A stretch of DNA of 10,481 bases, taken from NCBI GenBank assembly GCA_003024985.2, contig PXIH01S0034144.1; one strand, 5' to 3'. Every line of letters begins with the position of its first letter. The first letter of the stretch is position 1. Both the position numbers and the translations under genes were made by a program. The stretch comes from Euperipatoides rowelli. Its lineage: Eukaryota; Onychophora; Udeonychophora; Euonychophora; Peripatopsidae. A model generated the notes under the pieces. The model was not told the origin of the DNA. It saw only the letters and a program-made list of their open reading frames with translations, and ran no database searches. Shown here one piece after another: positions 1 to 7,532 of the stretch.

Positions 1-1396
1 TATATGTTTCAGTTTAAATTTTCCAAATTGATTAATTAAACAAATATTTTTAACTAAAACTAAACATAAATCAATTAAAAAAAAAAAAAAATCATTGATA
101 AACCACTTTAAGTTACAAAATTATTATATCGATTACTTCATTTGGGCCAGTATTTTCCTAACTGAATGTCGGGACACACTGGTCTGTCACTCATCAGTCA
201 TAATGGTGTCACATTTCCAAAGCATTTATATTATGTTCTATAATCAAAGTTTTACAGTAATATATTTTTAAAAATAAAGTAAACGTATCTACAATACAAG
301 CACTGCAAATAATTATTTTCAGGGCATAGAGTTACCTTGAAATCAAATAGAGTGGCCATATTGAGAGCTTTGAGAATTAAAAAAAAAGAATACTCTCAAC
401 TCTACTGGGTGTCACAATTTTTTTTTTATATCGTCAGGGTTGTCGCAACAGAAAAAAGTTTGTAAGCCGCTGATTTAGGCAATACTCAGCCTATATAAGA
501 ATTAGAAGAAGAAAAAAAGACAAAATGTTTGTCAAGTTTAGTATAGTATAATCTCCAAGACTCAACTACTTGTAGCATACCTCCATTGTTGCTATCATGT
601 TTATTTTTGAGTAAGCTAACTACAAGCTTCCTATGTTATTTTTTAACATGACTAATTGACGGCTCTGTTGGAACACTTGATAATATTCTCAACAGCTTTT
701 AATGATTTTACTTGTAGTCATCCACTGTAAGTAAAATATTGGATATTTGCATGGAGATTTAAACAATTTTCAATACACAATGAAAAAAATTATATTTTAT
801 AAAGACCTATAATGACTTCAAAAAGCTCAAAGAGATTATTAATTTGATTTAAAAAAATTGTTTCCAATTGAAATTAATAAACTTATGTGCACATGTCGGA
901 GATTATTTCACATTTTGAAAAATTTACTACTTTCGATAAAATTTTGTTTTAAACAAAACTGGTTCTCATTTCTCATTCCAAGCATTCAAAGCGCTGAAGC
1001 TAGCAACAGAATGGTCATCAGTACATTAACACTTACTGTATACGGTCTATGATGATTCTATGTATACACATCCCAAGGAGAATTATTACTTAAAAAGCAA
1101 ACAGCTACTGTATTTCTATTGGGCTTGTTTGTTCTAATGAAAAAACTTGATTTAAAATAGCAGTTTTTATAATGAAATCATACATAGGAAAAACCAACAT
1201 TATAAAATTTCCTGAATGGATATGAATAATAAGTACCGGCACTGTATTAATCATATTCAAGTAACAAGTTAATAAATATGAACTATACAATTATGTACAT
1301 TGTACTTAATGTATTAAAATTTTTGCTAACTTCAGGGAGTTGTGTTGAAAGTGGCACATACAAACAACACCGTTCCTCAGTACAGTATTATCATTA
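1..1396. other. AT-rich non-coding stretch, nothing recognised
   Basis: About 1.4 kb of AT-rich sequence with homopolymer runs, including 15 A at 77-91. The open frames here are short, low in complexity and start or end in AT-rich runs. No protein family, RNA gene, splice-flanked exon or terminal repeat was recognised on either strand. Confidence 0.6.
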
Positions 1397-1731
1397 TTAA
1401 CCCTTTCCACTCCAATGTCGATTCTCAATCGCCATTTTTAATTTAGTAGTTGCACTCCAAAGTCGATTCTGAATCGCCATTTTATTTTCCTTCTATTTCA
1501 TAATCAATTATTATTATTATATTCAAATATGCTTCAATTACTATTTTTTTTTTAGTTTCAAAGACTCAAAATATATTTGTCTTTAATTATCTCCGAGAGA
1601 TTTAAAAAAAAAAAATTAAAAGAATAACTTACTAATCTTAATTTAAAATAAAAAAAAAAATTGATTTTTCATTTTTATTGTGGAGCTGTAGATACCAAAT
1701 TCTCTGAATTCAGTGGAGTGGAAAGGGTTAA
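1397..1731. mobile_element. Non-autonomous piggyBac-type element (MITE), 327 bp plus TTAA target sites
   Basis: Seen directly: CCCTTTCCACTCCA at 1401-1414 and its exact reverse complement at 1714-1727, each bordered on the outside by TTAA (1397-1400 and 1728-1731). Known of the family: piggyBac transposases insert at TTAA, duplicate it, and use terminal repeats that often begin CCCTTT or similar. The 327 bp between the target sites holds no open frame of useful length, so the element could only have moved using a transposase supplied elsewhere. The left end carries a 31-bp subterminal repeat in two copies; the middle is AT-rich filler with A and T runs. The intact termini and target sites suggest insertion that is recent relative to the neighbouring gypsy relic. 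The alternative of chance is very unlikely for a 14-of-14 match joined to matching TTAA sites. Confidence 0.88.
1408..1483 (+). repeat. Subterminal 31-bp tandem repeat with 45-bp period inside the piggyBac-type element
   Basis: The 31 bases at 1408-1438 recur at 1453-1483 with two mismatches (1416/1461 and 1426/1471). Each copy starts with CACTCCA, which is also the inner part of the terminal repeat, and contains an imperfect or perfect palindrome: CGATTCTCAATCG at 1419-1431 and CGATTCTGAATCG at 1464-1476, the latter a perfect 6-bp inverted repeat with a 1-bp centre. Repeated palindromes next to a terminus are plausible transposase-binding sites; that role is inferred. Confidence 0.85.
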
Positions 1732-2498
1732 TAATTGAGTTTATTTCTATAAATATTTACGAAGATGTGGAAAATTTTACTATATTTTCAATGATAAAAA
1801 CTAATATTTTTTAACGAACCTACCATCTTAGACTATTATGAAAACAGCCTCAAAGATTATCCATGAATGCCAAGTAATAAGTCTAGCCGCTTGTACGGTA
1901 AATCTTTTTAACATTATAACATTGGTTCTTGCAATGTCAAAACAATGTTGGGGTAAGCCCCCACTACAGAAAATAACTGGTGAAGCAACACAAACTTTGC
2001 ATGTTAGTGTATTCCATTGTAACACAAATTTAATGACAGTCCTATTCGGACAAAAATAAGAGATACAGACTAAAGTAAATAGAAACATATGCTTACCTAG
2101 GTTTACATGAACAAACGTTGAGTGTACCTGGCTATCCATTCATAATAAAACAAGAAAAACCCCAAAACAGGTTTTAAATGGTTAACCATGATGATCTTTT
2201 TTGTTGATACAGAGAATGGCCTCCCTACCTGGTGCAATGTATGAATGATGAAACTAAATTATAGTTAATGACAGATGTTGGGTGAAATGCTAGGACAGTT
2301 AGAAGAACAAACTTAATTGTCCAGCAATGCAATTTATAACCGGTGCCTTCTTCCCCCTCTCCGTAGAAGTGACTAATTAAGAAAATTAGCATAAATCAAT
2401 ATACACATACTCTTATGTGGTTGCTTTATAATAAATAAAAGGCTAGTTGCAAAGCATGTGACGATTTATAAATACATTTGTTATATACAAAATGGCAT
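1732..2498. other. Stretch without recognisable gene
   Basis: Contains overlapping open frames on opposite strands (1838-2059 on plus, 73 codons; 1828-2139 on minus, 103 codons), neither of which resembles a family I know or shows motif structure. A 12-bp palindrome ATGGTTAACCAT lies at 2178-2189. No terminal repeats or RNA gene were seen. Confidence 0.5.
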
Positions 2499-2590
2499 AA
2501 GGTTAAATGTAACAGATTTTTTTTTTATTTTATATTGATTTTCAAAGATTTTTACTAAAATAAATATCCACTAGAAAAAACAAATTAAAA
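2499..2590 (+). repeat. AT-rich dispersed repeat, copy 1
   Basis: Begins AAGGTTAAATGTAACAG and runs through ATTGATTTTCAAAGATTTTT to a CCACTAGAAAAAA motif and ATTAAAA. The same ordered motifs appear in reverse orientation at 3028-3127 and in the same orientation at 10388-10481. By eye the copies agree at most positions, differing mainly in the lengths of A and T runs. With the 3028-3127 copy it forms an inverted pair around about 440 bp. Confidence 0.75.
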
Positions 2591-3027
2591 ACAAATTAGT
2601 ATTTACAATTAAATTTTTAAAATAATTTTCTTTAGCTCCTCCTCTTTAAAACAACATTGTCCTCTGTATACACCAGGGGAGATGTTTTGTTATGTCATAG
2701 ACTAGAAATGAATACAGCTTGCTATACTTAACTATAGAATATTTGCTATCTTTGTCAGCTTAANGCTGGANATCNTATGGACTAAGTGTTTAAATACTTG
2801 TAAAAAATCATAATCAAATTCATCGTTTGTGTTATTATGATCCAATTTGTTTTTTTAAAAAAATCTAAATGACCTTTAAATACAAGTTGAACATATCTAT
2901 TTACATGTTAAATCATTACAAAGAAAACAGCTGTAGTGACTGTTTCGTCATCAAATTAATCTCAGACTGAGGATAGCAATAGTCTTAATTACGTATGTAT
3001 GTCTTTAAATAACTTTTTTTTTATGCA
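2591..3027. other. Interior between the inverted AT-rich repeats, with ambiguous bases
   Basis: No open frame or family match. Contains three undetermined bases at 2764, 2771 and 2775. A short segment at about 2846-2882 (AAAAAAATCT followed closely by AAATGACCTTTAAAT) resembles the outer end of the flanking repeats in reverse orientation and may be a truncated further copy. Confidence 0.5.
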
Positions 3028-3127
3028 TTTTAATTTTTTTTTTTCCAGTGGAATTTTTTTTAGTAATATCTTTGAAAATCAATAATAATAAAAAATTAAA
3101 AATATCCGTTAACATTTGACCTTTAAA
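3028..3127 (-). repeat. AT-rich dispersed repeat, copy 2 (inverted)
   Basis: Read on the minus strand it starts AAAGGTCAAATGTTAACGG, continues through ATTGATTTTCAAAGAT and ACTAAAAAAAATTCCACTGG, and ends in an A run followed by ATTAAAA. This is the same order of motifs as at 2499-2590 and 10388-10481. The similarity to copy 1 stops just inside ATTAAAA, so the shared unit is about 90-100 bp. Confidence 0.75.
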
Positions 3128-3629
3128 TCAAATATTGTGAAACACTATTAACCATATGATTCTGGAAATGTATTTTAAGCACTTAGGTCTGTTACATCAT
3201 GATAAGGAACAGTGGCTGAATTAGATAGCAGGTTACGGTACTTTTTTTCTCATGTTTTTATAATACTTAGCTGCTTCATAAATCCCAGTTATCTTTTGGA
3301 GCTTTTCAAATGATTTTAAGAGGAGTAGGAAATCACTCTTGCAGTTATGGGACTTTTGAATGCAAATTATTTTTATAATCCTGCTTTAGACTGAATTTTT
3401 TTTTCACTTATGTGATTTTACAAAAATACTCTACTGAGTGGAAGCATTTCATTAGTGTAGTGTTTAAATAAATGCCTACTTTCAGTAAGCCTAGTCACAA
3501 GCACACCTGGCATGCTGGGATAGCTTCTATCTTGATAACCACCATGATTGTTAATGTGTCATTATTACAAACTGCTCTAATTTATACTGCATCATTATTT
3601 TATATGGCCAACTCATGTAAAATACAACA
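3128..3629. other. Upstream flank of the gypsy relic, no LTR identified
   Basis: This is where a 5' LTR and leader would be expected. The sequence is moderately AT-rich, with a TATATGG at 3601-3607. No segment of more than about 10 bases could be matched to the flank after 6690, so no LTR pair can be called. No other gene was seen. Confidence 0.5.
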
Positions 3630-4394
3630 ATGGTGACGAGTACAAAACAAGGAAAACAAACCAAATCGACTATAAAGGAAACCAGCAAAACATTTTCTCC
3701 ATTTGGACAAAGATGGAGGAAATATGTACAACGCTTCGAAAGCTTTCTTCTAGCAACAAATATAAAAGAAATCAACAGGAAACGAGCACTACTCTTGCAC
3801 TATGCAGGCGAATGCAGTGTGATATTTTTGATATCTTAAACGTCAAGAACCAAACCTATGAAGCCGCCATGACAGCATTGAACTCTCCCTTCGCACCACT
3901 TCAAAACAGCGAATATGAAACATTTATTTTGACAAATTAAACAAGCTACCGATGAAACAGAACAATTTGATACCAAGCTAAGAAAAGCAGCTTTAAAATG
4001 CAACTTCCATGACAGTGATAGAGAAATAAAATCTCAAATCGTCACAGGATGCAGATCATCTAAGCTAAGAAACCATACACTATGAAAACCCGAGCAAAAT
4101 TTAACAGAACTCATGAACTATGGCAGAGCTACTGAGCTATCCGATAAACATGCAGCTGAAATAGAAGCACAACATAAGGCAAAAATAAATTGGATATGTC
4201 CAAACAGAAACCAAGGACCAAAATATGTTAGAGAAACATGAAAGCCCCAGTAAAGATCCAATTGCAGACAGAAACCTGACACATTAAAAAATTGTGGACA
4301 AGCTTGGCTTTTAAATGGAGAACATTACAAAGCACATAAAGTCTCACATGTGGTAAAATCGGACACTATGCTAAGGTGTGCCTATCAAAAGTAA
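3630..4394 (+). pseudogene. gag: Gag (capsid and zinc knuckle) of the Ty3/gypsy relic, frameshifted
   Basis: Gag would form the virus-like particle and bind element RNA. The ATG at 3630 opens a frame with a PFGQRWRKYVQRFE-type capsid start (about residue 24) and an ALLLHYAGE motif, both typical of this lineage. After about 3810 the homology moves to another frame (DIFDILNV, ending at the stop 3938-3940). From 3933 it returns to the first frame (EIKSQIVTGCRSSKLRN, then NYGRATELSDKHAAEIEAQ), with in-frame stops at 4083-4085 and 4239-4241. Near the end an NCGQAW motif lies in this frame, while a CX4HX4C segment CGKIGHYAKVC is read in a different frame at 4349-4381. The first cysteine of a full CX2CX4HX4C knuckle is missing. 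At least three frame changes make this a pseudogene. Confidence 0.9.
3631..3640 (+). promoter_or_regulatory. Candidate primer-binding site of the gypsy relic
   Basis: TGGTGACGAG begins with the TGG that pairs with a tRNA 3' CCA end and lies at the extreme start of the gag frame. In many gypsy elements the primer site sits just before gag; here it would overlap the start codon. Without a mapped 5' LTR end this stays a weak suggestion. Confidence 0.2.
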
Positions 4395-4468
4395 ACACAG
4401 TTAGGCTCACACATTCTTCAAAACACGATTTGAAACCTATGTTTAGCCCATGAAGGAACTTTACAGTG

Positions 4469-4775
4469 GCACAAATAACAGACAATGAACCGCAGGACAA
4501 TAATATTGATGATTATGTATTTACAGTATGAATCACATGAAATCCAAGAATACAAATCTGGTAAAACAAAATGAGCCTGGAACTATCATATTAAATATAT
4601 TAAACACTTCAATAAAAATGTTAATCAACTCGGGAGCTACAATTAATAAAATAAAACCAGTCCTGGATTTAAACCGACTAAAACTGTTTATTCATATGAT
4701 AAAAAAAAAAACCCTTGATATATATTGACAGTTTTCAAACACAAGTCAAGCATCGACGATATTCTCTATGAGTTA
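4469..4775 (+). pseudogene. Aspartic protease of the Ty3/gypsy relic, catalytic Asp lost
   Basis: The retroelement protease cleaves the Gag-Pol precursor. An acidic linker with DDYVFTV (4469-4528) marks the gag-pol boundary seen in this lineage, then stops at 4529-4531. The protease core is in another frame from 4528 to a stop ending at 4728. The flap-side features are weak, but the active-site segment is clear: LINSGATIN, where the family has LIDSGA. The Asp codon at 4627-4629 reads AAC (Asn), which would abolish catalysis. KLFIHMIKKKTLDIY then stop and QF matches the conserved stretch before the RT linker. The next recognisable sequence is already in the RT palm, so roughly 100 or more residues that normally follow are deleted. 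Confidence 0.85.
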
Positions 4776-5154
4776 ATGTAGCCACTATTTTTTCTAAACT
4801 TGATTTGAACCAAGGCTATCATCAGCTAGAGATTGACGATGAATCACATTTTATTACCACGTTTGCAACACATGTTGGATTATTTCGCTACAAACGTTTA
4901 AATTTTGGAATTAATGCTGCATCCGAAATCTTTCAATATGAAATCTCCAAAATAATAAGAAATATATCAGGAACAAAAAGCATAAGCAATGATATCTTGA
5001 TTTTCGGAAAAGACCAGCCACAAAATGACAAAACACTAAACCAAACATTATTTGCCGTAAATAAAGCAGGACTAACGATAAACAAAGAAAAATGTAAATT
5101 TGCTAAACATAATCTAAAATTTTTTGGACATGTATTTTCTAGAAATTGGTAACA
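4750..5154 (+). pseudogene. Reverse transcriptase fingers/palm fragment of the Ty3/gypsy relic
   Basis: RT would copy the element RNA into DNA. The fragment starts with IDDILYEL (about 4753-4776), shifts frame, then runs as one frame from about 4781 to the stop at 5150-5152. Motif A is present as FSKLDLNQGYHQLEI (the catalytic Asp is kept in KLDL), followed by ITTFATHVGLFRYKRLNFGI with motif B, and then AASEIFQ. Motif C, normally two adjacent aspartates (xDD), reads SNDILIFGK: the first Asp is Asn (codon AAT at about 4990). Motifs D and E follow in GLTINKEKC and LKFFGHVFS. The region before motif A is absent through deletion. After FGHVFS about 25 residues of connection are also missing. The open frame could be read from a TTG at 4805, but this is simply the middle of the palm domain. 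Confidence 0.93.
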
Positions 5155-5164
5155 TTATTGACAC

Positions 5165-5693
5165 TAAAATTCCAGAAAAGCCTTACTAGACATGTTAAAT
5201 TTTTGTGCTAGATACATCCCTAATTTAGCTAACATTTTAAAACCCATTAGAGATTTAACAAAAAAAAAAGATTCCAAATGGCACTGGTCAATAACACATC
5301 AAAATGCATTTAACAAAATATCTGAAACAAGCAAAAACATTCAGTTAACATATTTTGACAGAAACCATGCAACAGATCTGGACAGATGCGGTTCCCCATG
5401 GATTGGGTGCCATTTTTGTCCAAAAGGACACACATTTGCGATCACAAATAATTGCTTATGGTAGTAGAGCTAATTTTAAAGTCTTTACTGACTTCAAACC
5501 TCTTGTTAGCCTTTTCAACAACCCAAAGGCAAGATTGCCTACCAGATTAGAATGGTGGAGATTGAGACTTCAGCAATATTTATTCCGGGCGAGTTACAAA
5601 GAAGGCAGTAACAATCCAGCAGATAACACCCACAGCAAAAATTTAAAATATCTAAAACAGAAAGAAGAGCTGAGGAATACATACAATTCCTGA
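5165..5693 (+). pseudogene. RT connection and RNase H domain of the Ty3/gypsy relic, central deletion
   Basis: RNase H would degrade the RNA strand of the RNA-DNA hybrid. The RT tail LNFCARYIPN, then KPIRDLTKKK and WHWSITHQNAFNKI (frame of 5192), ends in TYFDRNHAT near 5370, where homology changes frame. RNase H continues as IWTDAVPHGLGAIFVQ, with the first catalytic Asp (TDA) in place, then IIAYGSRA. It then jumps directly to FKVFTDFKPLVSLF, skipping about 35 residues that normally contain the REAL.AVVW helix with the catalytic Glu. The end, RLEWWRLRLQQY and SYKEGSNNPADN, keeps the NPAD aspartate. Loss of the glutamate segment means no RNase H activity even if a frame were read through. The frame ends at 5691-5693, and the linker toward integrase goes on in another frame. 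Confidence 0.92.
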
Positions 5694-6226
5694 TCACTCA
5701 TGCAAACCCCAAGTCTTTAAGCATAGTTGAAATAAGCAAGTAAGCATTGCAAGACCTACACTACAACATGTCATAAAAAGTCTCCAGAGTGAAAACTGGA
5801 CATATAGTAAAGATGCCCTGAACATAAAACACCTGAAAACATTTTTCAAACTTAGAAATGAACTAACTTTGAATTATGGAAACTCCATCCTGTTCAAAAG
5901 GACACAAAATAGTACCACCAGCCACACTGCAGGATCTAGCTATAGATATAGCACACACAGGACACCAAAGGATAGTCAAAACAAAACAATTGTTAAGAGG
6001 AAAAGTATGGTTCCCCAACATTGATGGTAAAATGTTAGAAAAAGTAAAACTGTTTTCCTTGTAATGCAGATACAGATCTTAAGCAAAGTTTACCTCTACA
6101 TACATCTGAGATGCCTGACCAGACTTGGCAATTGTCAACCACAAGGGACCACTACCTCATGGTGAATATTTACTGGTCATCATAGACCTACTGTATATTC
6201 TAGATTTCCCAAAGTGGAAACAGTGA
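5665..6226 (+). pseudogene. Integrase zinc-binding domain and start of the catalytic core, Ty3/gypsy relic
   Basis: Integrase would insert element DNA into the chromosome. The linker from RNase H is seen as EEYIQFLITHANPKSL (frame 2, stop 5741-5743), then SLQSENWTYSKDALNIKH and FFKLRNELTL in frame 1. The HHCC zinc-binding domain follows in frame 2: GHKIVPPATLQ, IAHTGHQRIVKTKQLL and VWFPNID. The two cysteines appear only in the third frame, as CFPCNAD at 6051-6071, because of a frameshift near 6046. The core begins at about 6131 in yet another frame as IVNHKGPLPHGEYLLVIID. The first catalytic Asp of the DDE triad, expected before the KGPLP-type motif, reads Asn (AAC at 6137-6139). This frame stops at 6224-6226. 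Confidence 0.9.
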
Positions 6227-6510
6227 AATCCACAGGAATGAAAGAAAATATTCAGAAACTTGATGACATTTTTGCAATGTTTGGCTTCCCAGGAACAGTG
6301 AGCAGAGACAACGGACCCTCTTTTAATGGAACAGATTTTTCCAAGTTTTTAATCAATTATGGCATACATCATTGTAAAGTCGCACTACTATGGCCCCAGG
6401 CTAATGGTGAGGTCGAACGTTTCAACCACACCCTCTCTAAAAGCCTGCAAATAGCTTTTGAGTTCCAACAGAATTGGAAAAGTCAACTGAATGACCTGCT
6501 AAGAACTTAA
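6205..6510 (+). pseudogene. Integrase catalytic core, C-terminal half, Ty3/gypsy relic
   Basis: Homology moves to this frame at about 6210 and stays open for about 100 codons. It carries LDDIFAMFGFPGTVSRDNGPSF, where the Asp of RDNGP is the second catalytic residue, and then LWPQANGEVERFNHTL, where the Glu of EVERF is the third. Both are intact, unlike the first Asp upstream. The rest, SLQIAFEFQQNWKSQLNDLLRT, matches the helix after the active site. Two consecutive stops (TAA TGA, 6508-6513) interrupt it, but VTPHPYP follows in the same frame, matching the conserved RxTPH motif, so the stops are later mutations and not the natural end. Confidence 0.92.
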
Positions 6511-6547
6511 TGAGTGACTCCACACCCATATCCTCAAACCTTCAATC

Positions 6548-6690
6548 TCACAAGAGAGGCTGAAAATAAATGATACACTATCAAAAGCTCCCAGTGCAAC
6601 ATACTACGACAAAGAACATACTCAGATGAAAGACATACCATCTGTAGGTGACACTGTTCTTGTAAAACATAATAACCTGGAGATACACCT
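6548..6690 (+). pseudogene. Integrase C-terminal remnant, Ty3/gypsy relic
   Basis: After VTPHPYPQTF a section of the protein is missing. A different frame then reads YYDKEHTQMKD and VGDTVLVKHNN, matching the basic segment and the small barrel (VGDxVLV) at the C-terminus of gypsy integrases. The frame stays open to 6814, but after about 6690 it no longer resembles integrase, so the coding part probably ends or is truncated there. The sequence beyond could be 3' untranslated sequence or a diverged LTR. Confidence 0.75.
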
Positions 6691-6816
6691 TCATAAAAGC
6701 TGTGTCTCCACCTTCTTATATAGGCTACTCCAACAACAACACTCTGTATATTATTGTCATTTCAATAAAGTTTCTGATAGCATATTAATATTTTGTAATA
6801 TTGTTTCTAACTAATA

Positions 6817-6848
6817 ACAACAGACAGTATATTATTCCTGTCTGTTGT
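6817..6848. repeat. 11-bp perfect inverted repeat (hairpin)
   Basis: ACAACAGACAG at 6817-6827 and its exact reverse complement CTGTCTGTTGT at 6838-6848, with a 10-base AT-rich loop. It lies about 130 bp after the last recognisable integrase codons. Confidence 0.85.
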
Positions 6849-6998
6849 AATATAATAAATTATCCAAAGATGAAGACCAGCCAGAAACCTGCTCAGAAAA
6901 GGAAGCAAGAAGTCAAGTTGCTATCACTTTGTCATTATTCACATCATATTTTAAACGTTTATTTTTTATTATTATCATAATAAATATTTATTATTTCC

Positions 6999-7011
6999 GT
7001 GTGTGTGTGTG
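6999..7011 (+). repeat. GT dinucleotide microsatellite
   Basis: Six GT units plus G. It mirrors the CA run at 7999-8019 on the other side of the promoter-like block. Confidence 0.95.
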
Positions 7012-7454
7012 CCACAATATTTTATGTGTGTTATGAGACAATGTAACATAATAACTTTAGTAATGAGACTTAATAAACTGTCCACATAATATTTTGCTGC
7101 AACAATATTAGCTAAGTTTGGCCTAATAGACCAAACGACAGTTATTAGCCAACAAACTTTTTGGCCTAATCCAAAATAGCAGTAATGAGGAATGAAGTAA
7201 TCTATGACAGGCAGTATTCAATAACTAATCAATCACAAAATAATCAATAAGCAGTAATAACATCAACAATAAAAATCATCCTAAATAACTCAAACCAATA
7301 GAACTTACCTGCCAACACCCACTCTGCATCCAAAACAACCACTTCCTGTCAGGCTCAGAAGGCACTATCTCCTCTCCAACAGCAGGCAAAGCCTCCATTT
7401 GGTCTATTATTCTGACTGCCAAAAAGGTCGGAGCAAATGGAAGGCAAAAGGCCT

Positions 7455-7497
7455 ATTGGCTTTACCATTGGCCCACTCAGTAGTAAAAAGAGCCAAT
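7455..7497 (+). promoter_or_regulatory. Cluster of CCAAT boxes
   Basis: ATTGG (inverted CCAAT) at 7455-7459 and 7467-7471, and CCAAT at 7493-7497, the last 50 bp before the TATA box. This spacing is typical of RNA polymerase II promoters. Function is inferred from position alone. Confidence 0.5.
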
Positions 7498-7532
7498 AAC
7501 CACATTACCATTGTTTCTGAAAATCATTCTGA

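Larger units (their letters stand above)
3630..6690 (+). mobile_element. Decayed Ty3/gypsy (Metaviridae) retrotransposon, gag-PR-RT-RH-IN remnants, LTRs not found
   Basis: Across about 3 kb the translated fragments follow the canonical Ty3/gypsy order: gag with a CCHC-type knuckle, aspartic protease, reverse transcriptase, RNase H, the integrase zinc-binding domain, the DDE core and a short integrase C-terminal piece. All are on the plus strand, in three alternating frames, interrupted by stops. The coding content is clearly shorter than an intact element: the protease-RT junction, the RT thumb region and the centre of RNase H are deleted. The sequence style belongs to the common animal gypsy lineage related to the 'K02A2.6-like' polyproteins. 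No LTR pair was found, so this is either a truncated copy or one whose LTRs are too diverged to see by eye. It is not expected to produce any functional protein. Confidence 0.93.
6691..7078. other. 3' flank of the gypsy relic, no secure LTR
   Basis: Holds a TATATA at 6718-6723 and a CAATAAA at 6763-6769 that would fit a diverged LTR, a purine run at 6895-6905 that could be a polypurine tract, an 11-bp inverted repeat at 6817-6848 and a GT microsatellite. No matching sequence was found upstream of gag, so none of this can be assigned to an LTR with confidence. Confidence 0.4.

Noticed and set aside
440-490. Weak similarity of AAAAAGTTTG-TAAGCCGCTGAT (about 454-476) to 8404-8428
   Set aside because: Roughly 20 matching positions with gaps and no extension; too weak to call a shared repeat without an alignment score.
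858-1052. Open frame of 64 codons on the plus strand
   Set aside because: Low complexity, no recognisable family, and no usual start context; it begins in an AT-rich run.
1828-2139. Overlapping open frames of 103 codons (minus) and 73 codons (plus)
   Set aside because: They overlap on opposite strands and show no known motif, domain or splice context; long chance frames are expected where GC is locally higher.
2178-2189. ATGGTTAACCAT palindrome
   Set aside because: An isolated 12-bp AT-rich palindrome with no associated repeats or target duplication.
3551-3775. Minus-strand open frame of 74 codons over the gypsy gag start
   Set aside because: Antisense to a clearly homologous gag segment.
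3557-6939. TGTCATTATT at 3557-3566 and 6930-6939 as an LTR pair
   Set aside because: Only 10 bases of AT-rich identity with no extension on either side.
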